Shown in pieces: positions 54,872-63,803 of a stretch of DNA of 64,000 bases. A program made the position numbers and the translations under genes. Source of the DNA: CAZWSX01 sp964636985 (GTDB lineage: Bacteria; Planctomycetota; Planctomycetia; Pirellulales; Pirellulaceae); the NCBI GenBank assembly GCA_964636985.1, contig CAZWSX010000002.1:1-64000 (forward strand), in the 5' to 3' direction. The stretch's first letter is position 1. Every line of letters starts with the position of its first letter. A model generated the notes under the pieces. It was not told where the DNA came from, searched no databases, and saw only the letters and a list, made by a program, of their open reading frames with translations.

Positions 54872-57474
54872 TTGGTGGGAGACTCCGTGTCGGGTGCCGA
54901 TTCCGTTTTAGGTTCTGGGGACAGAGTTTCCGTGGCTGTGGCCTGTGCGTCGACAATTTGCAGCAGCAACTTTTGCGCGATGGCGTAACGGGGCGTCTCT
55001 TCAAGTGCCAACAGGACCTCGCGTTTGGCCTCGGCAATGTTTCCTTGGCGGTTCAACGCCGATGCCAGTTGGTAATGTGCTTCGGCGGCGTCGAACGGGT
55101 CCATCTGCAACAACGCCCGGTAGCTTTCTGCGGCGAGGGCGTGGTCGCCAAGTTCTTCAGCGGCGGCCGCGGCCCGGCGGTGAGGTTCAGGAATGAGCGG
55201 GTTCACGGCCAACCAGCGCCGGGAAATCTCGCGCGCCAACTCCCATTCTCCCGCCTTTGCCGCTAATTCCGTCAGCCTGTCGAAAACGGCGACAGCATCC
55301 GGCGACAAATCGGCGACCTGATTTAACACCTCCCGTTCTTGTTGGTTCTCCTGCAATTCTCGATGCACCGCCGCCAATAGAAAGTTTCCACCGGTCGCCG
55401 TGGCGTCGCGGGCGTAAAGCCCTCGCATTTTGGCGATTACTTCCTTGGCTTTGTCCCACTTTTTCTCGGCAATCAGCTGTTGGGCCAGCCGACCGAGCGC
55501 GGCGTAGTTATTGGGATGGTCCGTGAGATAGCCCTCCAGCAGCTCCGTACTGGCGCGTCGCGGCAGTTCAGGCGAGGAAAAATCGGCTTCGGGAGCGAGT
55601 GCATTCGCACGCTCGCGCGCGTACTTGGTGAACTCCTCATCGAGTGCAGCCGACGATCCAGCGTACCGAGCCAGCGAATCGTTGATCGGCATGCCGACGC
55701 CCAAATCGACGAGCACGCGCTTGAGCGTATCGAGTCCATATTTCTCAATCAGAAACTCGACGACCAGCGACGATTCGAAGTAGGCGAACTGCAAATGCTC
55801 CGGCGTTTTGGGATGGAGGAACGCGCCTGACAGCTGGCTGACAGGCGTCAAGTCATCGCCGAGCGTCATCTCGCGATTGCGGACATTCATCGACTGTCCC
55901 CAGGCCGCGTTCTTTTGCCGCTCTTCGTAGACCGAAATCCCCTCGCTCAACCAGCGCGGCATCTTGTTGTTGGTCTTGTTGAGCGTAACGACGTGGCAGA
56001 ACTCGTGCCACAGAGTTGCCTCCCAGCACGAAGCATTCGCGCCTAGTGACGCTGGGCTAGGAGCCGTGACGACGGTGCCGAAGCAAACACCGAGGAAGCC
56101 TCGCCCGCCTGGCAGACCGAATGTCCGGATGGCGAAGTCTTGGTGCTTGGGAAAAATCTCGACGATCACGGGCTGCGGCAGAGTCACTTCGTACTTGGCG
56201 CAAAGTTCGCTCTTGCATTGTTGCAACAGCGCGAGCACTCGCGCGCCGTAGATCTCGGCCTCGCGAGCGTCCATCCGGACCATCAGTCCGTCTGCTTCGA
56301 GCGTGCGGAACTTGACGAGGTTCTCCTGGAGCGTCACCAGGTTGTGCGCGAAGATGTTGTAGCCATCGGTGTTGTAAACCTCTTCCGCCAGCTTGAGGCC
56401 TTCCTCCTCGCGGCCCAACCGTAACAAGTCCTGCGCCAGTTGCGATTTGGCCGGTAGATACTTCGCATCGAATTCGAGCGCCTTCCGCTGATACTTTTCT
56501 CCCTCTGCAAAGCGGTACTTCTGCGACAGCTTCTTGCCGATCACATGATCGACGGCTGGATTGGTGGGCCAGTGCCGCAGTGCTAGCGCTCGCAACTGAG
56601 TTTCCTTGTCGGGCTGATTTCGCAAATGCGCGATGACGGCGCGATAGGCCAGCGCGACGGGATGCTCAGGGTTGATCGCGGCGATTTCGGCAAGCAGCTT
56701 CTCAGCTTCGTCGTACTTCTCTTGGTCGACCAGGTTATCGACGCCGAGCAAGCGGGCATCGATCGAGTGCGGATTCAGCTCTAGCGCCTTGGCGAGCGCG
56801 CCGGTTGCCTTTTCGTCGTCGCTGGGGGCGAACGATTTGGCGACGCCGAGCCACGCGTCGGCACTGGCCTCGTCGACCTTCACGGCTTGTTGGAAGGCGT
56901 CGCCCGCCATCAGGTAATCGTGCTTTTCGAGTGCCAGGTCGCCGATCGCCAGGTGCACGTCGACCAATCCCGGGCTGCGGCGCTTCACGTCGTTTAGAGT
57001 CCCTGTCAGGACCTTTTTGGGATCGACACCCTGCGCGAGCATCCAGCGGCCCAGCACAACTTGATTCGCTGGGTCGGAGTACCGCCACGAAGTCTGGGTC
57101 ACCAGGGCGGCCATTTCCTTGTCGAGTTCGGTCGCCCGTTCGAGCAGGCCATTGAAGCGGCACACGTCCTGGCCGAGCCAGCGCAATTGCACGCTCGTGG
57201 GAAACTTGAGCAGCGCCGCGTCCAACGTGGCCAGAGCATCGGCGTAGCGGCCGAGCTGCATCTCGGCCCGCAGCTTCAGCACTGGAAACTGATCGGTGAA
57301 GGGGTTTTCTTCGACTCCCTTAGCCGTTGCTTCGACGCACTTGGCGTATTCGCCCGTGCGAAAGAGTTGAATTGCCGAGACCAGGTCGGCAGCCCGGGCC
57401 GAACGGAAGAGCAACAACAACGACGCCGCGACAATCAAAATCGACCAACCGCGCGACTTGCCCGCATGCGACAT
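54868..57474 (-). CDS. TPR protein with an HExxH metallopeptidase domain, first gene of the MoxR operon
   Basis: An 868-residue exported protein; the signal is SILIVAASLLLLFRSARAA. Residues ~30-380 and ~640-850 are TPR-type helical repeats (AIQLFRTGEYAKCVEATAKG, ALEFDAKYLPAKSQLAQDL, PFDAAEAHYQLASALN). Between them, near residue 490, is LWHEFCHVVTLNKT (HExxH), followed by PRWLSEGISVYEE, whose Glu is placed as the third zinc ligand of gluzincin (peptidase MA) proteases. An active protease is likely but not proven. No operon gene precedes it: the region before it holds REP elements. Confidence 0.85.
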   Translation of the reverse strand: MSHAGKSRGWSILIVAASLLLLFRSARAADLVSAIQLFRTGEYAKCVEATAKGVEENPFTDQFPVLKLRAEMQLGRYADALATLDAALLKFPTSVQLRWLGQDVCRFNGLLERATELDKEMAALVTQTSWRYSDPANQVVLGRWMLAQGVDPKKVLTGTLNDVKRRSPGLVDVHLAIGDLALEKHDYLMAGDAFQQAVKVDEASADAWLGVAKSFAPSDDEKATGALAKALELNPHSIDARLLGVDNLVDQEKYDEAEKLLAEIAAINPEHPVALAYRAVIAHLRNQPDKETQLRALALRHWPTNPAVDHVIGKKLSQKYRFAEGEKYQRKALEFDAKYLPAKSQLAQDLLRLGREEEGLKLAEEVYNTDGYNIFAHNLVTLQENLVKFRTLEADGLMVRMDAREAEIYGARVLALLQQCKSELCAKYEVTLPQPVIVEIFPKHQDFAIRTFGLPGGRGFLGVCFGTVVTAPSPASLGANASCWEATLWHEFCHVVTLNKTNNKMPRWLSEGISVYEERQKNAAWGQSMNVRNREMTLGDDLTPVSQLSGAFLHPKTPEHLQFAYFESSLVVEFLIEKYGLDTLKRVLVDLGVGMPINDSLARYAGSSAALDEEFTKYARERANALAPEADFSSPELPRRASTELLEGYLTDHPNNYAALGRLAQQLIAEKKWDKAKEVIAKMRGLYARDATATGGNFLLAAVHRELQENQQEREVLNQVADLSPDAVAVFDRLTELAAKAGEWELAREISRRWLAVNPLIPEPHRRAAAAAEELGDHALAAESYRALLQMDPFDAAEAHYQLASALNRQGNIAEAKREVLLALEETPRYAIAQKLLLQIVDAQATATETLSPEPKTESAPDTESPTK

Positions 57475-57572
57475 TCGTTGATTCCTCGATGGCTGGAATC
57501 GATTCTAGTTGTCTGGCGCGGGGCAAGCCACCAGAGGGGCAGCGCCACAGAGGTATGGCATTGAAGCAGCAG

Positions 57573-57602
57573 GGTGGCAGTGGCGTCCAAAAGACGCTAG
57601 TG
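57573..57602 (-). repeat. REP-like dispersed palindrome, copy 3 (inverted)
   Basis: Matches the reverse complement of the copy at 5702 at 25 of 30 bases. It faces the perfect copy 49 bases further on. Confidence 0.6.
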
Positions 57603-57651
57603 CGAGTGGTCGTTGCGAAAAAAGAGACCTTTGCTCAGCAAAGTCAACCTA

Positions 57652-57681
57652 CACTGGCGTCTGAGGGACGCCAGTGCCACC
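57652..57681 (+). repeat. REP-like dispersed palindrome, copy 4
   Basis: Identical over 30 bases to the copy at 5702-5731, 52 kb away. With copy 3 it forms a head-to-head pair resembling a BIME, between yezD copy 2 and the MoxR operon. Confidence 0.75.
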
Positions 57682-57690
57682 AAAACTACT

Positions 57691-57891
57691 CTATCGACTG
57701 CCCAACTCAGGCGACGGCGCAACGGCCCCGGGGGTGAGCCTTCGCTTTTCAAGGCGATCAATCTGCACCACGATCCCGTCCTGGACGATTACGTGCACCG
57801 AGCCATAGCGCAATCCCTGCAGCGCCTCGCGGATCAGTTTGATTTCCGTTTCGCGTGCGTCGCTAGCCACTGTTTGTTGATCGATCGACAT
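57691..57891 (-). CDS. yezD: YezD-like small protein (DUF2292), copy 2
   Basis: A 66-residue protein with the same core as the gene at 16410: IREALQGLRYGSVHVIVQDGIVVQIDRLEKRRL. It lies 79 bases after cysA at the end of the sulfate uptake operon, the family's commonest context. Start ATG at 57889-57891 (MSIDQQTV). A sulfur-related role is an inference from location at both loci. Confidence 0.85.
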   Translation of the reverse strand: MSIDQQTVASDARETEIKLIREALQGLRYGSVHVIVQDGIVVQIDRLEKRRLTPGAVAPSPELGSR

Positions 57892-57970
57892 CGTTCATGC
57901 TCCAAGGCGATTCGCGAATCGCCGATAGCTTGAATTCCACTGCGCCTGCGAAAAATCAAATCACGAAATA

Positions 57971-59047
57971 TCAAATCACATAGTCCGGGGCAAACACACG
58001 CACCCGACGAGGCGAAACGTACACCTTCTCGCCTGCGATTAAGTTCAAATCGACGTATCGCTCAAAAGGAACGTCTACCAAAATCTCGCTGCCGTCGGTC
58101 CCTTCGAGCGCTACCTTGGCCACCGAGCCCGCTGGGTTCACTCGCAAAATCTTGGCCGACAAGCTCGATTCGCTGGTCCGTGCCCGATCAATCTCGAGTT
58201 CGTGCGGGCGAACGTAGACGTTGGCCGTGTGCTGCGTGTGGCCTTTCAGAGCCGGTACGTCGACGGTCATCCCGTTCAGCACGGCCTTGCCTTCTTCGAT
58301 ACGCCCTTGGAACACGTTGACGTTTCCCAGGAAGTCCATCACAAATTCCGAGGCCGGCGAGTGGAATACTTCCGACGGCGTTCCCACCTGCTCGATCCGG
58401 GCCTGGTTCATCACCACGACACGGTCGCTCACTTCGAGCGCCTCCTCCTGGTCGTGCGTCACCAGAACGGTCGTCATGTGAAGTTCGTCATGTAGGCGGC
58501 GAAGCCAGTTCCGCAACCCTTGGCGGACCTTGGCATCGAGCGCGCCGAAGGGCTCGTCGAGCAACAGCACGCGCGGCTGAATCGCCAGAGCGCGAGCCAA
58601 AGCGACGCGCTGCCGTTGTCCGCCCGAGAGTTGCGATGGATAACGATTGCCGAAGTTCGCCAGTTGGATCAGCCGCAGTAGCTCGGTCACTTTGGCCGAG
58701 ATCTTGTCGTTCGACGGACGTTCGCTGCGCGGGCGAACGCGGAGGCCGAAGGCGATGTTCTCGAAGACGCTCATGTGCTTGAAGAGGGCGTAGTGCTGGA
58801 ACACAAAGCCCACTTTGCGCTCGCCCACCTGGCGGCGGGCCACGTTTTCGCCGTGAAAGTAGATCGCGCTTCCGGCCTGATAGTCGGGGATTTCCAGGCC
58901 GGCGATGATTCGCAGAAGCGTCGTTTTGCCCGAGCCCGATGGCCCCAGCAGCGCGAGCAATTCCCCATCGTTGATCTTGAGATTGATGTCGCGCAGCGCG
59001 GTGTAACTGCCGAACGTCTTGGTGACGTTCTGGATTTCGATGCTCAT
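57971..59047 (-). CDS. cysA: Sulfate/thiosulfate ABC transporter ATPase
   Basis: A 358-residue cytoplasmic ATPase driving sulfate import. Walker A GPSGSGKTT, signature LSGGQRQRVALARAL, Walker B VLLLDEPFGALDAKV, H-loop VTHDQEEALEVSD; the C-terminus (from about 240) is the CysA-type TOBE region (NVYVRPHELEID). The two-base gap to cysW indicates coupling. The operon contains substrate-binding protein, two permeases, this ATPase and YezD. Confidence 0.96.
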   Translation of the reverse strand: MSIEIQNVTKTFGSYTALRDINLKINDGELLALLGPSGSGKTTLLRIIAGLEIPDYQAGSAIYFHGENVARRQVGERKVGFVFQHYALFKHMSVFENIAFGLRVRPRSERPSNDKISAKVTELLRLIQLANFGNRYPSQLSGGQRQRVALARALAIQPRVLLLDEPFGALDAKVRQGLRNWLRRLHDELHMTTVLVTHDQEEALEVSDRVVVMNQARIEQVGTPSEVFHSPASEFVMDFLGNVNVFQGRIEEGKAVLNGMTVDVPALKGHTQHTANVYVRPHELEIDRARTSESSLSAKILRVNPAGSVAKVALEGTDGSEILVDVPFERYVDLNLIAGEKVYVSPRRVRVFAPDYVI

Positions 59048-59049
59048 GA

Positions 59050-59943
59050 CTAACTCCCTGCCGATGTCGGCTCAAGGTTGTCGCGAAGTTCTTGTCGTAC
59101 CTTCCATTCCAAATACGTCTTGGCGGCGAGCGTTACCAGTCCGAGCAGCGCCAAGAGCGAAGCCATCGCGAAGGCGGCGACGACGTTGTACTCGTTGTAA
59201 AGAATCTCAATATGCAGCGGCAGCGTGTTCGTCTTGCCGCGGATGTGCCCCGACACGACCGAGACGGCGCCGAACTCGCCCATCGCGCGGGCATTGCACA
59301 AGATCACGCCGTAGAGGACCGCCCACTTGATGTTCGGCAGCGTCACACGCCAGAACGTTTGCCAGCCGTTGGCGCCCAGCGAGATCGCCGCTTGTTCCTC
59401 GTCGTTACCTTGTTCCTGCATCAGGGGAATCAGTTCCCTCGCCACGAATGGGAACGTGACGAAGATGGTGGCCAACACAATGCCAGGAACCGCGAAAATG
59501 ATCTTGATATCGTGCGACGCCAGCCACGGGCCAAGCCAGCCTTGCAGACCGAACATCAGCACGTAGATCAAGCCCGAGATCACCGGCGAGACCGCGAACG
59601 GCAGGTCGATCAGCGTGATCAGGATGCTCTTGCCTTTGAATTCGAACTTGGCAATCGCCCACGCGCCAACCACGCCAAAGACGAGGTTCAGCGGCAATGA
59701 AATGCCGGTAGCGATCAGCGTTAGCTTGATCGCCTGCCATGCCGCCGGGTCCCTGAAGCTCTTGAAATACGCGCCAAGGCCCTGGCGAAAGGCTTCGATG
59801 AAAACCACGGCCAATGGGCCCACCAGGAATAGCCCTATGAAGCCGATAGCGATGGCGATCAAGATGACTTGCAGCCACCAGGGATCGTTGGTTGCTTGGC
59901 GCGTCTTGCCGCCGCTGATTGCGAGAGAGGTTGCTCCGGCCAT
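59050..59943 (-). CDS. cysW: Sulfate ABC transporter permease W
   Basis: A 297-residue inner-membrane permease with about six helices and the EAA loop DEEQAAISLGANGWQTFWRV. Phrases such as NARAMGEFGAVSVVSGHIRG and TNTLPLHIEILYNEYNVVAA are characteristic of CysW. The ATG at 59941-59943 is preferred over the GTG twelve bases upstream, which sits on the ribosome site (AAGGAG). It begins one base after the cysT stop. Confidence 0.94.
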   Translation of the reverse strand: MAGATSLAISGGKTRQATNDPWWLQVILIAIAIGFIGLFLVGPLAVVFIEAFRQGLGAYFKSFRDPAAWQAIKLTLIATGISLPLNLVFGVVGAWAIAKFEFKGKSILITLIDLPFAVSPVISGLIYVLMFGLQGWLGPWLASHDIKIIFAVPGIVLATIFVTFPFVARELIPLMQEQGNDEEQAAISLGANGWQTFWRVTLPNIKWAVLYGVILCNARAMGEFGAVSVVSGHIRGKTNTLPLHIEILYNEYNVVAAFAMASLLALLGLVTLAAKTYLEWKVRQELRDNLEPTSAGS

Positions 59944-59944
59944 G

Positions 59945-60787
59945 TTACGTTCCACTCCTTTGGTAGCCGCGGCTCACGTACCACTGCAGCGCGTTGATCC
60001 CCAGCAGAATGAAGAACGAGGCCAGTAACATGGCAACGGCGATCGCCGTCGCGCCTGCGTAGTCGTACTGTTCGAGTTTGGTGATGATCAGCGTCGAGGT
60101 GATCTCGGTCTTCATCGGGATATTGCTTGAGATGAAGACAACGCTTCCGTACTCACCGAGTGCCCGGGCAAAAGCGAGGGCAAAGCCCGTCACGATGGCC
60201 GGCATCACGGTAGGGATGATGACGCGAATGAACGTTTGCCAGCGCGAAGCGCCCAGGCTGGCGGCGGCTTCTTCGGCTTCGCCGTCGAGTTCCTCAAGGG
60301 CCGGTTGGACCGTTCGCACTACGAAAGGGAGGCCGATGAACGTGAGCGCGATTGTCACGCCGAGTTGCGAGTAGGCCGCTTTGATCCCCCAAGGCTCCAA
60401 GTACTGGCCGATCCAGCCGTTCTTGGAGTAGATCGCCGCCAACGCGATGCCCGAAACGGCCGTCGGCAAGGCGAACGGCAGATCGACCAGGGCATCCACC
60501 AGCTTGCGACCGGGAAAGCGGTAGCGAACCAGGCACCACGCGACGATGAAGCCGAACACGACGTTCACCGTCGCACCGATCAGCGACGCACCAAAGGTGA
60601 GCTTGTACGAAGCCACCACCCGCGGGTCGCTGATGGTGTTCCAAAACTTGCCCAGCGGCATCGTGGCCGTTCGTAAGAACAATGCCGACAGCGGGATCAA
60701 AACAATCAGGCTCAAATAGGCCAGCGTGTATCCCATCGTCAGGCCGAAGCCCGGGATTACGCTGTGTTGCTTCCAACTAAATCGCAT
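59945..60787 (-). CDS. cysT: Sulfate ABC transporter permease T (U)
   Basis: A 280-residue permease, six helices, EAA loop EEAAASLGASRWQTFIRVII and the CysT-type FARALGEYGSVVFISSNIPM. The ATG at 60785-60787 (MRFSWKQ) is chosen because GGAG lies seven bases before it; nine more codons are open upstream. Pairs with CysW to form the membrane channel. Confidence 0.95.
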   Translation of the reverse strand: MRFSWKQHSVIPGFGLTMGYTLAYLSLIVLIPLSALFLRTATMPLGKFWNTISDPRVVASYKLTFGASLIGATVNVVFGFIVAWCLVRYRFPGRKLVDALVDLPFALPTAVSGIALAAIYSKNGWIGQYLEPWGIKAAYSQLGVTIALTFIGLPFVVRTVQPALEELDGEAEEAAASLGASRWQTFIRVIIPTVMPAIVTGFALAFARALGEYGSVVFISSNIPMKTEITSTLIITKLEQYDYAGATAIAVAMLLASFFILLGINALQWYVSRGYQRSGT

Positions 60788-60853
60788 CGAATAACTCCGC
60801 GCCTTCCTTGGCACTCAGCGTGACGCTCTTCGGGCTTTGGTCTTGTTTGCCGC

Positions 60854-61984
60854 TTAGTTGCCTGGCTTGTAGATTTCGTCGAACACTCCGCCGTCGTCGA
60901 AGTGCTTCTTCTGCGCTTCTTTCCAGCTGCCGAAGACGTCGTCGATCTGGAACAGCTCCAGCTGCGCGAACTGCTTGTGTTGCTCGGGCGACAGCGATTC
61001 GGCCACCGCCGGACGGAAGTAGTGCTTGGCGGCCAACTGCTGACCGGCAGGCGAATACAGGTAGTCGAGATAGCCCTTGGCGACTTCGGTCGTGCCTTTC
61101 TTTTTGGCGACGTTGTCGACCACCGCCACAGGCGGCTCGGCCAGGATGCTCAGCGAAGGAACCACGATCTCGACTTGATCTGGCCCTAATTCTTTCACCG
61201 ACAAAAATGCCTCGTTCTCCCAAGCCAGAAGGACGTCGCCAATCCCGCGCTGGACGAACGTATTGGTTGAGCCGCGTGCGCCCGTATCGAGTACAGGAAC
61301 GTGTTTGAACAAATCGGTCACGAACTCGTGGGCCTTCTCATGTGCGGCCGCGACATCCTGGACTGCTGAGACGTCGCCGACTTTCTTCAAGTCGCCAAGT
61401 TCCTTCTTGAGTGCGAATCCCCAAGCGGCCAGGTAGTTCCACCGAGCGCCGCCGCTGGTCTTGGGGTTAGGCGTGATCACCTCGACGCCATCTTTGACAA
61501 GGTCGTCCCAGTCCTTGATCCCCTTGGGGTTTCCTTTGCGGACCAAGAACACGATCGTCGAGGTGTACGGTGCGCTGTTGTGAGGAAACTGTTTTTGCCA
61601 GTCGGCCGACAGCAGGCTCGCCTTCTCGGCGATCACATCAATGTCGTAGGCCAGCGCGAGCGTCACAACGTCGGCTTCGAGGCCATCGATCACCGCGCGG
61701 GCCTGTTTGCCCGAACCAGCGTGGGATTGCTCGATGGTGACTTCTTGGCCGTTCTGTTGTTGCCAATACTTGGCGAACTCGGCGTTGTATTCGTTGTAGA
61801 ACTCGCGCGTCGGGTCGTACGAAACGTTGAGCAGCGTGACCTTGGGTTTCGCCTTGGCTTTGGCCTCGCCGGACGAACTCGTTTCGGTGCCGGCCTTTTC
61901 ATTGCTAGCGACGTTCGGCTTATCGCAGCCAATCGCACCGAGCAACAAAATGGAAAGAACAAGGAAAGCAGGTTGCCATTTCAA
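60854..61984 (-). CDS. sbp: Sulfate-binding lipoprotein, first gene of the sulfate operon
   Basis: A 376-residue periplasmic sulfate-binding lipoprotein. The TTG at 61982-61984 is chosen because AAAGGG precedes it by seven bases and a lipoprotein signal follows (FLVLSILLLGAIGC); a longer open frame upstream lacks a ribosome site. The Sbp core matches the orphan copy at 25384 block for block: LNVSYDPTREFYNEYN, EVTIEQSHAGSGKQARAVID, STIVFLVRKGNPKGIKDWDD and ITPNPKTSGGARWNYLAAWG. The two copies differ mainly in the linker and in scattered surface residues. It delivers sulfate to CysTWA. Upstream control elements were not recognised. Confidence 0.95.
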   Translation of the reverse strand: MKWQPAFLVLSILLLGAIGCDKPNVASNEKAGTETSSSGEAKAKAKPKVTLLNVSYDPTREFYNEYNAEFAKYWQQQNGQEVTIEQSHAGSGKQARAVIDGLEADVVTLALAYDIDVIAEKASLLSADWQKQFPHNSAPYTSTIVFLVRKGNPKGIKDWDDLVKDGVEVITPNPKTSGGARWNYLAAWGFALKKELGDLKKVGDVSAVQDVAAAHEKAHEFVTDLFKHVPVLDTGARGSTNTFVQRGIGDVLLAWENEAFLSVKELGPDQVEIVVPSLSILAEPPVAVVDNVAKKKGTTEVAKGYLDYLYSPAGQQLAAKHYFRPAVAESLSPEQHKQFAQLELFQIDDVFGSWKEAQKKHFDDGGVFDEIYKPGN

Positions 61985-62413
61985 GGGAATACCCTTTGCT
62001 AGTAGGTTCACGCACGGGGAGAATGCGTCCCACCTAGGTCGCCTTCGCCGAAAAGGCTTAACGCAAGGTCTGTGCCGAAGGCGGGCGCTGCGACAAGCAA
62101 CCAAATAGGGCATTTACTGGAACTTTGAGCCCCTTTCGCCCTTGCTGGCCGTCAAATGTGCTGGATGCGGCCGTTATATTTGACGGACTTCCGTGGCCCT
62201 TCACGGTGATAGCAAGGATATCTCACGGGCGACTTTCTCCTCGCAGGCAAGGGCCTGACCCTTCGTGCGCTAACGAGAAAAGCATGCATTCGTCATGACG
62301 TCGCTTAGAATGTCGCCAATGATCTGAAAAATCAAAGTCGCACAGCGCATTCCGTTGTGCACGATGGAGTAGCCGCCTGTGTGCCGCGCCGTGTCACCGA
62401 TGAGTCGCCATTA
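61985..62413. other. Divergent intergenic region, sulfate operon / kinase
   Basis: This region must contain the sulfate-operon promoter and the kinase start. A TCACGGGC word occurs near 62225, as it does near 16700 and 23480. A small AAGGG/CCCTT stem near 62245-62260 is too weak to call. No riboswitch consensus recognised. Confidence 0.35.
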
Positions 62414-63589
62414 ATGGAAGGTTCGATCGCCGAACTCTGGAACCGCGTGATCGCGTCGGGCTTGGCCGTTTCAAGCGACCGGCCGGTATGGTTCTCCGAA
62501 CTGAGCGGTCTTTCGTCGGAGGCCGATGCCTACGATGCGATCCAGTGTTGGCTGCGGACGAACCGGCTCAACTCCTTTCAATCGCAGCAGCTACTGGAAG
62601 CAAGTTCGATCCCGCTGGCGGTCGGTCACTACGTCTTTTTGGAGAAGATCGGCCATGGCGGAATGGGCGCAGTCTTTCGCGCCCGCCATCGGGTGATGGA
62701 ACGCGACGTGGCGATCAAGCTCATTCTTCCGCATCGTTTCGGCAACGTCGAAGCGATCGCGCGGTTCCGTCGCGAGGTCGCCACGAGTGCCCAGCTAGAA
62801 CACCCGCGGATCGTCCGCGCGTACGATGCGGGCGAAACGAACGGCACGCATTGGCTCGCGATGGAGTTAGTCGATGGTCAAGACCTCGCGACCGTCATCC
62901 GTGAGAACGGCCCGATGGCCTATGAGCAGGCCGTGGCGTGCATCGTGCAGGCGGCCGATGCCCTGGCCTTCGCGCACGAGCGCGGCGTGATTCACCGCGA
63001 CATCAAGCCCGGCAACCTGTTGCTTGATAAAGGAGGCAATCTGAAGGTGCTCGATTTGGGCCTGGCCTATCGCCCGTCGCCGGACGAAACCCCGCTCACT
63101 AGACCAGGCCAACTCATGGGAACGGTCGATTACATCGCTCCCGAACAAGCACGCAATGGTCGCGCCGCCGACGCGCGGTCGGACATTTATGCCTTGGGCA
63201 TGACTCTTTGGACGTTGCTAACCGACACGGTTCCGTATTCCGGCTCGCCGGCCATCAAGCTTTTGGCTCATCAGAACCAGCCGGCCCCCGACCTGGTGAA
63301 AGCTTGCCCCGACGTACCGGCCGCGCTCGTGCAAGCGTACCAAAAGATGGTCGCCAAGAAGCCGGAAGACCGGTTTCAATCGATGCGCGACGTGGAGCAG
63401 GTCTTGTCGAGCATTGTCGGTGAGCCGTCGTCAGCGATAGCGAAGCCAAAGGAGGGCTCGCAAGCGGCACCAGAGACTCGGGCGGAAGCCAAGGCACTCT
63501 CCCTCAGCGAAACCGTTGCCGGCGAGGCCACCGTTACCCAGGCGAAGCCCGCGTGGTGGGAATTTGCCTGGCTGCGACGTTGGTGGTAG
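62414..63589 (+). CDS. Serine/threonine protein kinase
   Basis: A Hanks-type kinase of about 391 residues. The glycine loop is IGHGGMGAVFRARH, catalytic Lys in DVAIKLI, catalytic loop VIHRDIKPGNLLLD, DLG in place of DFG (LKVLDLGLAY), and the P+1 loop GTVDYIAPEQ. A short helical domain (about residues 10-65) precedes it, and the C-terminus is Ala/Glu-rich ending WWEFAWLRRWW. DLG is common in planctomycete kinases. Many relatives have long C-terminal sensor regions; this one stops early. The start is uncertain: GTG at 62357 or ATG at 62414, neither with a ribosome site. Confidence 0.9.
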   Translation: MEGSIAELWNRVIASGLAVSSDRPVWFSELSGLSSEADAYDAIQCWLRTNRLNSFQSQQLLEASSIPLAVGHYVFLEKIGHGGMGAVFRARHRVMERDVAIKLILPHRFGNVEAIARFRREVATSAQLEHPRIVRAYDAGETNGTHWLAMELVDGQDLATVIRENGPMAYEQAVACIVQAADALAFAHERGVIHRDIKPGNLLLDKGGNLKVLDLGLAYRPSPDETPLTRPGQLMGTVDYIAPEQARNGRAADARSDIYALGMTLWTLLTDTVPYSGSPAIKLLAHQNQPAPDLVKACPDVPAALVQAYQKMVAKKPEDRFQSMRDVEQVLSSIVGEPSSAIAKPKEGSQAAPETRAEAKALSLSETVAGEATVTQAKPAWWEFAWLRRWW

Positions 63590-63803
63590 TTCGGCCGCGA
63601 CGTACTCAAATTCGATTCTCTATCGGCCAGCGCAAGCCCTCACATCGTTGTCGGTGAATGGGGCTGATATTAAGCTGTCAGCCACAGAGATGGGCGACGT
63701 TTGCTTCTAGGATTTTGCGCCGTGCTCGATCGTCCGGGATGTTGCGACGACCGATCGTGTTGCGCGATAGCCAGGTCCTTTACCAAGTTCGGCGTGATGG
63801 CGT

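Noticed and set aside
57573..57681. CRISPR-like repeat-spacer array
   Set aside because: Only two palindromes in opposite orientation, no regular spacing and no cas genes; it fits REP elements better.
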